64,000 nt of DNA from contig MU271150.1 in the NCBI GenBank assembly GCA_021432605.1, positions 682,001 through 746,000 on the forward strand, written 5' to 3'. Below are positions 37,396 through 50,350 of this stretch, in pieces (position 1 is the stretch's first letter; every line of letters begins with the position of its first letter). Made by a program: the position numbers and the translations under genes. The notes beneath the pieces are model-generated. The model was not told the origin of the DNA. It made no database searches and saw only the letters and a program-made list of their open reading frames with translations. The stretch is from Coniochaeta sp. PMI_546. Lineage: Eukaryota > Ascomycota > Sordariomycetes > Coniochaetales > Coniochaetaceae.

Positions 37396-40300
37396 TCAAG
37401 AATCCGCCAGTTTGGCGAAGTGTTTGGACCAGATCCAGCCGACTTGGTCGCGAGGGTCATCTTGGTTCTTGGCTAGCCATAGCTCGCCCTTCTCGGCTAT
37501 TACGTCGAAGATCTAAGGGGGCAACGGGTTAACACGGGACAGAGGAGGGAGCGTGAGGGGGAAAAAGAGGGAACCGTACCTCTCCAGCTTGATATGTAAG
37601 GTAGGGGTATCCAGCTTCGATTTTGGTTGTCTCGATATTGAACTCGAAAAGCGAGGCGGCTAGCCACAAGACGTTGTAACCACTGGTCGTGGTGCGCTCT
37701 CGCGAGGAGGCACGAGAAGAGCGATCCCTCTCCTCGTTATCGGGTAGTGGCAGAGCCGAGTGGAAGAGACCAGAGAAGCGACGTTGTTCTTGGGCCGGAT
37801 AAGGAGAGTTGTAAGTCGAGCTGGACTCCCGTCGGCTATGTCCGCCAGCCATCTGCATGTTGGGGGACTCCACGCTGGGCCATGGCGCGCCACTGGTAGG
37901 TTCGTAACTGCGACCGGTGCTTGGCCGTTGTGGCGCAGCCATTGATGCTGAGACGGGAGCAGGCATGATAGGTGTGATGGGCGACGATGCGCCGCGTGAG
38001 TGGCTGTTGATGCCGGAGTAATAGTCGCGATAGTAGGAATGGTTGGGGCTGGGCATGCTAGGCGAGATGGCAAAGTTGTTGCCGCTGTTGCGCTTGACGA
38101 AGTCGGGCGTCGGCAAGCTCGGTATGCTATCGCTATTGATGGAGAGGCCACGATTGCGAGGAGTAAGATCTCCTGGACGAGACCTAGACTTGGAGTAGGT
38201 CGATGCAGAATCGTCAGTTGTCGATTGCGAAGTGCGAACCCGGAGGGCAGGGTTGAGGATCCCGATCGTCATGGCCTCTTCTTCCATCATCTTGAAGTCC
38301 GTCTGGAACGCAGATATTATCTCGGTCCATTCCGGAACACGGGACGCGTCTTGGAGTGGCGCCTTGACTTTCTCCTTCCAGACCGAGTACCAGTTGACTT
38401 GGATTGCGACGAACTTGCCCAAGCAGATATTCCCGACCTTGGCGGTAAGGCTGGAGAGCCTGGGGAGCTCCTTCTTCAAGGTCTCGTTTAGAGCCTCGTA
38501 TTGCTCGACTAGCTCAGCCAGCTGCTTGTCGACCTTCTTACCCGCGTTCTTCAGCTGCATGGACTTCTCATAATCCAGACGGCGCTTGGCCCGCTTCTTC
38601 ATAGCAAGCGATGGATTTCCATAGCATCGGATCACTGACTCGAATGGCTCAATCACATCCTTCCGGACAGATAAGAGCTTGGTGGGCGTTAGCGGAGCGC
38701 CCATGGCGGAAGCGGACGAAAGACTTACATGTTGTTCAAGCACTTTTTCAAGGTCCCGCATGCTGACATTGAACTGAACCCATTTGCTCTCCAGGTGGCC
38801 GTGATGCTTGGAGGGCTGAAGCCTCATGACAAGTTCCATCGATGAAAGATACTGCAAGAACTCGTGAACATATGACGATACGGTCCTCGTGTAGTATTCG
38901 ACATCTCTGAGGACGACCTGTAGTCGGAGATAGTCATCCCCGAACTTCTCATGATGTTTGAGGTACTCAGCATCTTCCGGAATTCTGCTGCCCGAGGTCT
39001 GGAGTTTGTCCACCCGTTTGCCGAATGCTCGTGCGATGCCGGCCTTCACATCCGACTCCTTGCGTTTTCTGCCCACGATCTGGCCGACGAGCTCGAAATT
39101 CTTCTTGGTCTTGTTAATATCAAGAATGGCATTCTCAAGCGCGATCTTGGCGGTGACGAGGGCCTCCCGGTCGGGATGATCATGGGGCGTGTGTTCAAGC
39201 AACTGGCCGATCAAGTTCGGATACTTTGTGATCCGCTGCATAGGCTTGATGAGGAGCGAGTCCAGGTTCCATGCGGTGGTGAGTTCCTTCGCAACCTCGT
39301 TGCACTCGCTCAACCAGACCTTGACTGCGGTATCCTCCTGAATCTGGATTAGCCGCTTCGTCGCAGTGTCGCTTGTCCGCAAGAATCCCTCGTGTGCAGT
39401 CTTGAGCTTCTCGATGTTCTTCGAGAAGACTGGGCCTACAGATGTTTTGCGGTCTTGGCCGTCGTCGATCTGAGCCTTGAGAGAAGAAGCGCCGCTGGAA
39501 TTGACCGAGTTGACGGTCACTGCGTCTGAGTCCTTGAGGTTTTTCGAGGATTCTTGCTTGAGGAGTGGCGACCGCCTGCCCTTGGCGACGTAGACGCTCG
39601 TAACGCCTTCCTTCAGCTGAGCAAGAAATGCCGTGTGAAACGCGATGATCTCCCCGGAGTTCCTGAAGATGATCTTGACCGTCTGGGCGTCAAGATTAGG
39701 GCATGCTTCAGCAGTGCCCTTGTATATCTCTTCAACTACACTCATGTCTCTGATAAAGGTGTCCTCTGTATCGATGAGCTCCTTGATGACCAGTTGGCGT
39801 TGCTTCAACCTTCTGCTCTCCTTGTCTGACATGCCTGGCAGGTCATTTACAGAGGCTTGACTGGGCACAAGTGTCATGCTCTGCGTGTCTGTGGTATCGA
39901 GAGACAGTTTCTCGATCGAGTGCGGGGTGGATGTCGGTTGTGGTACACCTTCGCTTTCTTCATCGTTCCGGAGATAGCTGCTGGGGCGAGTGTCATTGTA
40001 ATATGCATTCTCGTCCAGCTCATACTCATCAGGGACCGGAGGTGGGCTGTGGTCTGGTGGCAGCGGTGAACGAAGCTCATCAACGTGTGCGGGCTCTCCT
40101 GACAGGTAAGGTATCGAAAACCCAGCGCCGGTGTCAAGCTCCGGAAGTTGTGGTTCGTTTGGAACTGAATCAGGCCGTATGGAAGGGAGTTGGGCGGTGA
40201 TGTCTCTAGGTGATATCTCCGTGCTGTGCGTAATGTCCTCATAACTAGAATCCCGAAATCCTCGGTGGGATGGCGCCTCCGAGGAGTTCATGGACTTCCG

Positions 40301-43300
40301 GCCTTGATAATCCGATACGTGCCCTGGTAGACTGTAGCCCTTTGTGGGCACATCCGGGTCTTCGGCGCTGCCAAAAGAGAAGTCGGTCCAGTTTGAAGCG
40401 TGGCTCAACCGGTTGGCTGGTGTAAGCAATGGTGGAACCGTCAGACTGTGGGATGTATCTGGGGTCCTGTGATTATCCGAGACCGAGCGATTGCCATCGA
40501 GGGAGGCGTCGCGATCAGATGAGCTCAAGGTGGACTGGCGTAGAGCTGCGATGTTATCTTGCAGTCGAGGAGCGACATAAAAGCTTTCTAGACTGTCCTT
40601 GGGCACACCAGGCTCTTTATCCAATCCATGGATTACATGGTCATCGGTCTCCCGCGGATCAGTCGTAACGGTGGGTGGATATTCCTCGATGTGCGCACGA
40701 TATGTATCTTCCCCGTCGTCGGTTCCGGTGGACAGTCCTACAGGTATAAAATCCCGATCGCGGCTCAGAATCGTCACCTTCGTTTCATAGACAGGAGATG
40801 GCTGAATATATGGCCGGACTTCATAGTCATGCTCTTCAAATGAGCCAGGAACAGTCGGCAGCGGTTCAAACTCGATGCGAGTCGGCGTTGGTTGACGTGA
40901 TGGTTGACTGGAAGGAGGCCTTGCGGCACCTTGGCGGGAAGCATTGTCGTCATGTATGCCTTCCTCCTCTTCGAAGGGGTAATGATAAGATGCCCTTTGA
41001 TGGAGCCTTGGAAAATGTGGCGAAGGCTGGACTTCCACTGCAGGCTTTTGAACCATGAATCCAAGATCCTCGTCGATCGTCGTGGTACTTTCTTGTGTCG
41101 CAGGTTCCGTTTGTGGTTCTATGTCAAACTCGGTGACAACGGACGCAATTGATACTGCAGATTGGGGGATATGCTCTTCAACACGGTCCAGAGAAGGCGA
41201 TCCTGAACCTGGAGGGAAGCCTCCAGGCATCCCTAGGGTAGGTGAGTCCAGATTCCTAGAGGTTTCCTTGCTTGGCGCCTGGACGGACGAGAGGTCCGTA
41301 ACAATTTTTAAAGGCACCTCCGTCCTCGAATCTTTCCTCTGTAGGGCAGTTCGGGTTGATTGACTCGCTGCCTCATTGTCCGATTGAGCCAAAGCTGCCG
41401 TAACGACGGCCTCTGCCTCGAGTTTGGTGCGGGCAACGGTTTCCAGTTCCTTTTTCCTCCTTTCAGCAGCAGTCTGTCTCGCTTCCAAAGCTCGGGACTC
41501 TCTTATCGACCTGCTGTATGCCAGCTTGATCGTCTCTCGTCGCTGGGCAAAATCAATAGGACCCACAGAGATCTTGCGTGGCCGCTTGAGCCCGGATTCC
41601 TCTTGCCTCGATGGCCCCCTCGATGGCGGCCTCGACCGGGGCTTTGAGGGGGACTGAGCTCGGTCGATAGCCTTCGATCTTGAGCTAGCCGTTGTTGCTG
41701 ATGCCACGGACTGCCTCGGGCGAGAACTACGGAGCGAGGGTGATAGCTTTGGTTGAGGTATCGAGACATACGCGTTCAGCCGATTACCACTACTGGAGTT
41801 GGCCGTATTGATGTGAGCTGGCGTTCTTCTGGTAGAGCTAGGATTATGTGTGGGGGTTTTGGTTATCGTTGTCGGAGTATGCGATCGACTTGTCGGCGTC
41901 TTCGCACGCGCGACAGGCAGGGGGCCGTTTGTTCGTGCCGTCCTGCCGTTGGCCGGCTGTCTTTTGGCCGCAGAAGGTGAATTCGATCTCGTTGAGTTAG
42001 CACTGTTACTGGAAGTATTGAGTTTCTTCACCGAGCGAGGCAGGCGAGAAGAAGGCGATGTTGGCTGCGATATCGGTGTCTGGTCTCGTCGAGGTTGGAC
42101 TGGGACATGATGTAGGCGAGGTATAGTCGGTTTTGTCCCGGACGTGGCGAGATCGCTGTGTGCGCGACCATGGCCCTTTGTAGTTTTCACATGCTGTCCG
42201 TTCGGCTCGCTCCTCTGCTTGGTCGGCGGCTCAGTACGATACCAGTCGGTCGGTGAAGACGGCTCAAGGCCGTCTGGATCGGACAGGCTCCTTTGATGCG
42301 TCGCTAGTGAAGGACTTGGCAGGTTTGAGTCGGATGTCCTTCGCGGCCGCACGACACCGATTCCAAATCCAGCGGTGAGTGAATCATTTTGCTCGGGTAG
42401 GATCTCGCCGAATAAAAGAGGGTTCGACCGCGGGAGGGGGGGTGAGGTCGTGAGATCAATGGGCGAGGTGTCAGCAAGAAGATATGACGTGGATTTCGAA
42501 GCTTGCGGATTCGCCGTGACGGTACTCCTCGGTTTGCTTATCCGACTTGCAAAAGACTGGGAATTGCTGGAGAGCTGGTCCTCCGGCACGGACTTCTGCC
42601 GTTGTGTTGCGCGTGATCCTGGTGTCCTAGGCGGCTCGGTGGTGGTTGTCGTGCTTGTCCTCAAGGTCGAGTAGTGTGTCTTGCTATTTGCGCCACCAGT
42701 CGTGCGTGGCGAAGGCCCTACAGAAGTGTCCCTAGACGGAGGATTCCGAGGTGTCGTCTTCCGCACGGCCGGGCCATTTTGAGATGCATTTTGTAGGTCG
42801 AACTTCTTCTTTAGGTCCCTCACACTTTGGTGCGCAACCCCCCCATAACCACTTGCTACTGCTGCCGCCGTTGACCTCCCTCTCGGACCGTCCACTCTAC
42901 CGTCCACCGGGTTGGACGCGGAGCGGAATGAAGGGCGGACTCCATTGTCACGAGCAGCGGAAACCGGAGGGTGTTTCGGAGACGTTCCGTTGGTTGTTGC
43001 CCGTAGAGAAGGGATTTGTCGACCGCTCGGGATCGCTGAGGCCATGGAGGAAGCGTCGATCGGAGGTGATGAAGGCTGGTGGCCAGCATTCGCAGTTTGC
43101 ACGCCGCGATAATTGCGGTAGAAGTCGTCGGGATCTACAGTGCTGCTGTCGGCGTAGCGGTCGGTGGGGGGCCTGGACGCGGCGGCGGCTGCATTGGCGG
43201 CAAACGCCTGAAAGTTTGCCTGCGCATACGAAGGGCCGGAGACGCGAGCAGTAGGTGCCGTTTGCTGTGACCAAGAGGTATGGTTCTCGTAGTCGATCTT

Positions 43301-43480
43301 GTAGGAGCTCTCGTGGGGATGGAACTCGGGCTGCTGGTAGACTGGCGTGGAGCGGTCGAAGGGGTGGTGGCCGTGGTGGGAGAGATGTTGTCGAGAGACA
43401 TGGTGCTGTCGGGCTTGCTCGGGCGGCGACAAAGATACGGGGCCCAGGCGATCCTCCTCTCCATGAATTCCTCCGTCCAT
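37396..43480 (-). CDS. Tuba-like RhoGEF with DH, BAR and SH3 domains
   Basis: Guanine nucleotide exchange factor for a Rho/Cdc42-type GTPase, with the DH-BAR-SH3 order of animal Tuba/DNMBP. Exons 43480-37580 and 37512-37396; 2005 aa. Residues 1-1200 are Ser/Thr/Pro-rich and disordered with basic patches. The DH domain spans about 1225-1460 (RQLVIKELIDTEDTFIRDM, DSLLIKPMQRITKYPNLIGQLL). The BAR domain spans about 1495-1745 with long charged helices (MKKRAKRRLDYEKSMQLK, LVEQYEALNETLKKELP). The SH3 is at the C-terminus, completed by the last exon (FDVIAEKGELWLAKN, QVGWIWSKHFAKL). No PH domain follows DH; BAR replaces it, as in Tuba. A 51 bp in-frame candidate intron (38728-38678, GTAAGT...CTAAC...AAG) would shorten the BAR domain by 17 residues. 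The start is the first in-frame ATG. Confidence 0.92.
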
Positions 43481-46457
43481 GGTGGCCTGCACATCAGGGT
43501 GGGCGTTGTCGTCTGCTACCCTCGAAGCACAGATGGTCGGGTTTGGTGGGACTGGGTTGCGGGAGGAGAGGCGATGAGACGCCGGGGATTGTTTGGAGGA
43601 GCCGTTGCCAGTAGCTAGTGGCCAGCAATTACAGCAAAAGGAAGATGCATGCAGGGCCTGGCCAGGTTGCAAAGGTCGCTGGCGACTGGCTGGGTTGGGC
43701 GTCAGAGCTTGTCGGCATGCCAGCACATCAATGCAAGCTGGTTGGACGAGTGGCTTTGCAGGTGTGAACCGTTTGGTTGGTGTTCCGGAACTGGAAGAAT
43801 GACAACAACCTAACTGGAGAGGACGGAAAGATGGGGGGGGCGCGCGTGAGGAGGCTTTTTCCCGGGGTCACAGCTTAACGTATTGTGGTTTGGAGAGCGT
43901 TGGCCTGAACGGGTCGGGGCCTTATTACGCAGTAAGACTCTACCATATAGTACGTGTAGGTACCGATTGCTGCCAATCTGCATTTGGGGCTGCACAAGCC
44001 CTGACGAGGTCCAATGTCCGTGCCTCTATCGCTTGACGGGTACCTACTCGAGATTCTGTCTCTTGGCTGCTCCCAAAGACGGACCGAGGACCGATTTGCC
44101 CAATGCATCAAATCAAATCTCAGGTATGCTACCTTGAGGTACCTACTAGCATTCAGGAGGATAAGCAACGATTGTTCAATCATTTATTACTCGCGGCTGC
44201 AGATGTGTTGGACACATGTACCTGAGCATATAGTTCTCACTATTGTTCACCTGGGCAAACGTGTCAGAGTCTACATGTACTTTTAGGTACATGCGATACG
44301 AACAAAGACAATGGAAGTTTACCATAGTATCCTCCACTCCTGCCCTGTTCTGCTACGAGCGTTTTCCTGGTGCAGCGGGGGGGATTGAGCCAGCAGGGAT
44401 GGGCTGCCTAATGAAATACCTAGTCGGGGGCTCATAAAGTACAAAACCTGGATGATTTAAGCTGCAGGAAATTGGCCAAACCTCCCGAAAGAAGCTCGAG
44501 GAGAAAACTTTGATGCTCAAAGCATGGGGGTTCCATTCAAATGCATGTAAGACGGAGCGGTACGGATGGGCTGGCAGAGCTGGACAGCTCAGAAATGCCG
44601 TGGAGTTCAATCGAGCACCAAGTGTGCAATGATAAGACTACGTGTACCTTACGCAACGACTGACAAGGTGGCAGACACGGCCGAGGACCTGGGCTATAAC
44701 TTGGAACGATACAGCGGGATATTTAATCATGGATTGGTATTGACCGATCTACTGACCGAGCTGGGTACCAGCAAATGAATATCTTGCTCACCCAGGAAAA
44801 CACAAGATAAGCGATTTTTCAATGTTGCTCTTTTGTTTTTCCTTGACTTTATTTTTTTATCTTTTTACTTACTTCCTTGTCTCAAAGTTGTCTCTCGTTC
44901 CGCTTTTCTTTTTTGTCTTTGATTTACGCGGGCCGTCGAGCTTAAGGCGCGGGAGGAAGGCTATTTCCAGCGCAGCATAACGCAAGGGGGTGTGGCTTCT
45001 GTGTTACCGTTCGGATATCGTCACATCACCTACCTTACCTACTGTTCTCTTTCTCCTTCACCTGTTATCTTGCCATTTCTCCTCATAATCATGTCTATGG
45101 CTGCAAAGTTCAATGTCGTACGCGAGGGATCGCCGAGCAAGCGCCAATATTCGTCGAGTGATCCTATCTGGCCAGTGGCCCCAGCTAGCAGCCTTCGAAC
45201 GGCTGGCGAACTTAAATCCTCCCCCGTCGTACGGTACCTGAGGCAAGAATACCCAAATCGTCCTTAAACTCTACGTCGACGTGTCTGGTTGCCCTACGCG
45301 ATCCATAAAATAGACTTTCGGCTACAGGACAGTGTAGCAACGGAGCCAAGTCGATCCATTTGTGTCATCAGAACTTCGACGCTTGATGATCGTCTTCCCC
45401 TGGGCTCCCTGTTGTAGTGATCAGCCTTGCTAGCAAGGACGTTGGGTAAAGTTAAGTGGAGTCGCACAGACATCTGCATGTTAAGACGCCACCTGTCTCT
45501 CCTTGCCCACCTTTTACCGGCACCACTTTATCATTGACGTTTGAGTCCCAGTTCCCAGAGCTGCTGATGCTTCGTATCGAAAAGGCTTGACAACCTGGAA
45601 GACCTCGTATCAGGAAACAGCCAGACTGGGCTTGCTAGCTTCCCCAACCGCAACAAGCTCCAAGCCGCTCCAACTTTTCGTGAAACCCCACGCATCGTTC
45701 CCATGAGCACCTGATGTGGCGATCTTCGGACGGCATGAATGCTTCCCAGTATTCCTTTCTCTTTCGCCCAAGGTGGCACGGCATCTTGCTAGAAAGCGTC
45801 GATTCGGCCGCGGCCAATTCATTTGGGCCTTCCTGCACAGATGATGGTGAAACAACCAGGACATGCCTCCTCACACTTCGTCGTTGGTTGAGGTTGCGAA
45901 AGTGGCAGTGCGGGATGTGACCATTTGGGATGGATGGAGCCCTACCACCACCCAGACTAACAAACGCCGCCGCGCTTCCCCGCGCGCTAATGCCGTCCAG
46001 TAACTTACGGTACTTACCACAGTAAGGCAGGTTAACGTAAGTGGGCCGCGCGATTACTAAGGTAAGGCAAGGTAAGGTAAGGCTACCTCGGGTCGCATCG
46101 CGTACAAACGCGGTCCAGGCGCGTATCAATGGCCATGTATACCTCTAGGATCTACCTACCTTACTTAAGGTACATTTACGATGAGGTTCTCGACCAAGGC
46201 GACGAAACATCTGTGGACATTTACCTAGTCAGTCTTGATGCTCAATTGAAGGGCTATCTTTCGTTGTTCCATTCCCCGAATAGACCCCTCTAATTACCCT
46301 CTAATTAGCTCAAAACATACCGTTCTGAGTTTCCGCGATCAGCATATATCTCGATCGTGGACATGGACGTTCGTCCAACACATGCTGAGGCCTTGAAGAG
46401 CTACTTCTTCCCGGGTGGAGAAAGGTCCTGGACCTAAGCACCCGGCCAGTTGAGGAT
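43481..46457. other. Gene-free stretch between RhoGEF and TERT promoters
   Basis: About 3 kb between divergent genes. A weak 58-codon frame at 45091-45267 (+) follows a CT-rich leader and begins MSMAAKFNVV; I cannot confirm it. Clustered AAGGTA/TACCTT units occur at 44128-44146, 46056-46087 and 46151-46174. T-rich tracts lie at 44815-44925. Three ACGCG cores lie at 46099-46124, about 335-360 bp before the TERT ATG. Confidence 0.4.
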
Positions 46458-49400
46458 ATGCGCCAGGCAAAGAATAAAAGAAAACGAGACAGCGAGCAAC
46501 CATCTGGTGACGCCTCCCTAATTGGACAATCATCAAAGACGGCTAAGAAGGCCAGAAAGTCATCAGATGACAGCCTCAGCCATCCCCTACTGTCGCAGCT
46601 GTATCCCCATCTCCAGACGTTACGTGAATATGTTCTGTCCAGACTTCCTGCTTCATCACGTCTGCGACGGAAGAAGATTGCTTCGGTGGGACTCCAGAGT
46701 AACACATCAGGAACATCACTGCCCAAAGTCGAGCTCGATCTTGCTCGTCTGCTGGATACGACAGTTGTTGCATACTCGACGCAGTCAGAATTACAACCTG
46801 ATGACCGCTGGGAAAAGTGGAATAGCTTCTCTCAGAAAGGAGACGAGTCGTATGTCACTCTTTCTGATGGCTATGCCGGTGCCTGTTTTTCTCAGACCGA
46901 AGTACGAGATCTTCCAACGACAGGTTGATGTGGCAGCGTACTGACAACGTCGTAGATAGTCGACTTTGCTATTTGGCTTCTCTTCTCAAGGAACAAGAAG
47001 AGCGGCGACCGGCCGAAAAACCTACTCTGCGACGGTTTCCGGAGAGATCTGGACCGGAAACATCAAGGTAAAGCTTCCGCTGCTCAGGGCCAGATCCCTG
47101 GTGTATTCTCTGTCTACACCAACAACCATGTGCGGATTCTCAAGCAAGATCCATGGCCCCAGCTGCTTCTGCTTCTGGGACAGGCTGGGGAGCGAGTGAT
47201 GATTGACCTGCTTTTGGACTGCTCCATCTTCAGCCGGGTGACAGCTGGACGAGAAAACTATCAACAACTCAGTGGGATTCCGGTGTCAGACCTGGACTAC
47301 CATGCCGCTCAACCTACGCCTGCTGCAGTCCCAGGCCCATCCAACAAGGAGAAGCCTCAAAGGGAGATTGGTCGCCGTCCATCTGAGATCACGTTTGTCC
47401 GAAGCAGGATGCTCTATGCACGAGCTGCTCTGAATGCCCGAGGTCTTGTGCGCTTTGGACTGAGGCACATCCGTAGGTCATCCGCCTGGGTCTCATAGAG
47501 CCTGGCCTAACACTTTCTCAGATGTACTCAACCGCTTCCCCCTCAAGCGTAGCACCCAAGACGGGGTGGTCCAAGACCGCGATCCCCGCAACTTCGATGA
47601 ATCGACCATCCGTGTTATGATGTACATCTTTCCTCGCCAGTTCGACCTCCACAATGTCTTCACCTCGCAGGTAAATCACACCCAGACGGCGCAGAAATTT
47701 CAGGACTACACGCTACGCGAGGAGGAGATCACGCGGAAGTTCTGTACTGCCGGTGAAGGCACACAGCAGTTCCAAGCGCGCATTCCGAAGAGGCTCAGGG
47801 GCGCGCCACAGTCCTTGGTCGAAAGACTTCAAGTATTACACGATCGCTGCTCATATTCTAAACTACTTGAACACTATTGCCCGGTACATTTCTCCTCATT
47901 TCTCATATTGCATGTCTGGCTAACGACATCGTCGTAGGGCCAAATCCAGAGCAGATATCAGACACGCGCATCTCTTGGAACACAGAAGCAGACAAAATAT
48001 CGAAAAAAGTCGCGGCCTGGGCCGCAACCGGTCCACCTACCTCATCACTCTTCCCTGGTCGAACTAGCCACTCCAATGACGAGCGTATCTGCCTTTTGTC
48101 AAGCTGTGCTGGCGAAGATCATTCCCAACGAGTTTTGGGGAGGCGACGAGGTACAGACTCACAACCGGACAGCGTTCTCGAAGAAAGTCGACCATTTCAT
48201 TCGCATGCGTCGCTTCGAGCAGCTTTCGCTTCACGAAGTCATACAAGACCTAAAGGTGTGCCATTTCGGAAATCTCACAACATGTCCTGGTAGAACTGAG
48301 CTGACCATGAAACATCTAGATCACCGAGATTGGATGGCTCATGCCGACAAATTTGAAGGGGCAGAAGTGCTCCCGACCTGAAACCGAAAAACGCATCGAG
48401 ATATTCCTCGAGTTCCTGTATTATGTTATTGATTCCATTTTGATACCCCTGGTCCGCAGTAATTTTTACGTCACCGAGTCGAACATACACAAATATCGAC
48501 TTTTCTTTTTCCGTCATGATACATGGAGATACGTGGCGGAGCCGGCGATGGCGGCGCTTAAGACCACCATGTTCGAGGAGGTGAAGCTCGATGATGCTCT
48601 GAGGATACTTGACTCGCGGCGTCTCGGATTCAGTCAAGTGAGGTTACTTCCAAAGGGACTGAACATGCGGCCGATCATGAACCTACGACGTCGGACGCTG
48701 TTGAAGGGGAGCAAGAAGCTGCTCGGTCCAAGCATCAACACCATACTAGGACCGGTAGGGTCAATGTTGAAACTCGAAAAGACACTGAACCCTGAAAGGC
48801 TTGGCTCTGCTATGTTCTCGGTCGGGGACATCTACAAGCGCATCAAGGAGTTTAAGGCCAAGCTCGGACCGTCCGAAACACCCCTATACTTCGCAAAGAT
48901 TGATGTCCAAGGAGCTTTCGACAGTATCCCGCAACAAGCCATCATCGACTTGATGGGCAGCATACCTAGCGAGGCAGAGTACAAGCTCGTCAAGCATGTC
49001 GAAGTCAAGTCGAGCGAGTTGGTTCAGAGCAAAGTGACGAAGAGCAGGCCGTTGAAGAAATGGCAGACCATGGCCAAGACTGTCAACGACGGAACGACAT
49101 TCAAGGACATGCTTGAGAGCCAGTTAGCCCAGAGCAAAAGGAACACCGTATTCGTTGAGAGCGTCGCCAGCAGGTCATACAAAACACGGGCCCTGATGGC
49201 CATGATGGCAACACATATCCAAGACAACTTGGTCAAGATCGGTAAGAAGTACTACAGACAGAAGAACGGCATCCCGCAGGGCTCCGTTCTGTCCTCAACT
49301 CTGTGCAGCTACTTCTACGCCGGCCTCGAGCAGACACAACTCTCCTTCCTGCAAGATGACGACTGCCTCTTACTACGCCTTATAGACGACTTCCTCCTTA

Positions 49401-50131
49401 TCACCACTGACCGATCCAAAGCAATGCGCTTCGTCACTATCATGCACCGCGGCTTGCCCGCCTACGGCGTGGTTGTGAACCCCACCAAGACCCTCGTCAA
49501 CTTCGACATGTCGACTGGAGGCAAACCCCTCGCCAAATTAGGTCCCCGACAACTATTCCCTTACTGCGGCACCCTTATCGATACGACAACTCTGGCAATG
49601 ACCAAGAACCGCGAAGGCCCGGCCAACGGCGCCGTGGTCTTTGACTCCCTCACCGTCGAATACGGCCGCTACCCGGGCCAGAATTTCAAGAGGAAGGTGA
49701 TCAACGCGTTCAAGATCCAGTCGCACCTCATGTTCTACGACACGACGCATAACTCCCTGCCCCGCGTGCTGGGCAACATCTACACCGCCTTCGTCGAGAC
49801 GGCCAGCAAGACGTGGGCGTACGCGCGGTGTCTGCCAAAGGCCAAACGGCCTGCGGCGAGACTTGTCATTGACGCCATCAAGGAGCTGATCGATGTGGCG
49901 TTCCTCCTGCTGGCAAGCAGGTCCAGGGCGGCGAGGTACCCGGGATACGTGTGCGAGGTCAAGAAGCCGCAGATGGCGTGGCTGGCGATGGTTGCGTTCA
50001 GACAAGTCTTGGGGAGAAAGCAGGCTGGGTATAGGGAAGTCGTCGAGTGGTTGGAGGACGAGGTGAGGCGGTTGTCGATTGAAAAGCGGGTTGACCTGAG
50101 GGCTCTGATGCAGGTTGCCCAAGCTTCGTGA
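46458..50131 (+). CDS. TERT: Telomerase reverse transcriptase
   Basis: Catalytic subunit of telomerase, which copies its RNA template onto chromosome ends. Five exons: 46458-46901, 46956-47472, 47522-47883, 47938-48255 and 48320-50131; 1150 aa. The TEN-like region is at the N-terminus, followed by the RNA-binding TRBD with HVLNRFP and HYCP. Exon 4/5 joining rebuilds the T motif (DLKITEIGWLMPTN, VRSNFYVTES, FFFRHDTWRY). RT motifs follow: 1/2 LPKGLNMRPIMNLR (about 653), A YFAKIDVQGAFDSIP (catalytic Asp about 742), B' NGIPQGSVLSSTLC (about 863), C LLRLIDDFLLITT (Asp pair 903-904), D GVVVNPTKT, E FPYCGTLID, then the thumb. All three catalytic aspartates are present. The IFD insertion lies between A and B'. 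It looks intact. One intron is only 49 bp. Convergent with the acyltransferase gene, 219 bp between stops. Confidence 0.97.
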
Positions 50132-50350
50132 TATTGAAACATCGAGAGTTGCTCAGCTTAGAAATAGATCGCAAGTTCAACCAATGTTGCTCGCAGGAAG
50201 TGTATTGCACGCCTCTGGTCCTCTTATCTATATGTTCTCTATGTACCAAGCTTTATGCATGCCGTTGTTCTATCCGAACCACCGAAGGGACACGCTTGCC
50301 ATACAACGAAGCTCTCATGCAACCAACACCAACCTCCTTCACCACACCTA

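Noticed and set aside
43481-43726. N-terminal extension of the RhoGEF by 82 codons.
   Set aside because: There is no ATG in the extension (GTG start only); the first ATG gives a normal start.
45091-45267. Small ATG-started frame after a CT-rich leader.
   Set aside because: Only 58 codons, no homologue recognised and no supporting splice structure; noted in the intergenic description but not called as a gene.
46458-50131. Reverse transcriptase signature as a retroelement.
   Set aside because: The T motif, TEN/TRBD regions, large motif A-B' insertion, five exons and absence of endonuclease or integrase identify the host telomerase gene.
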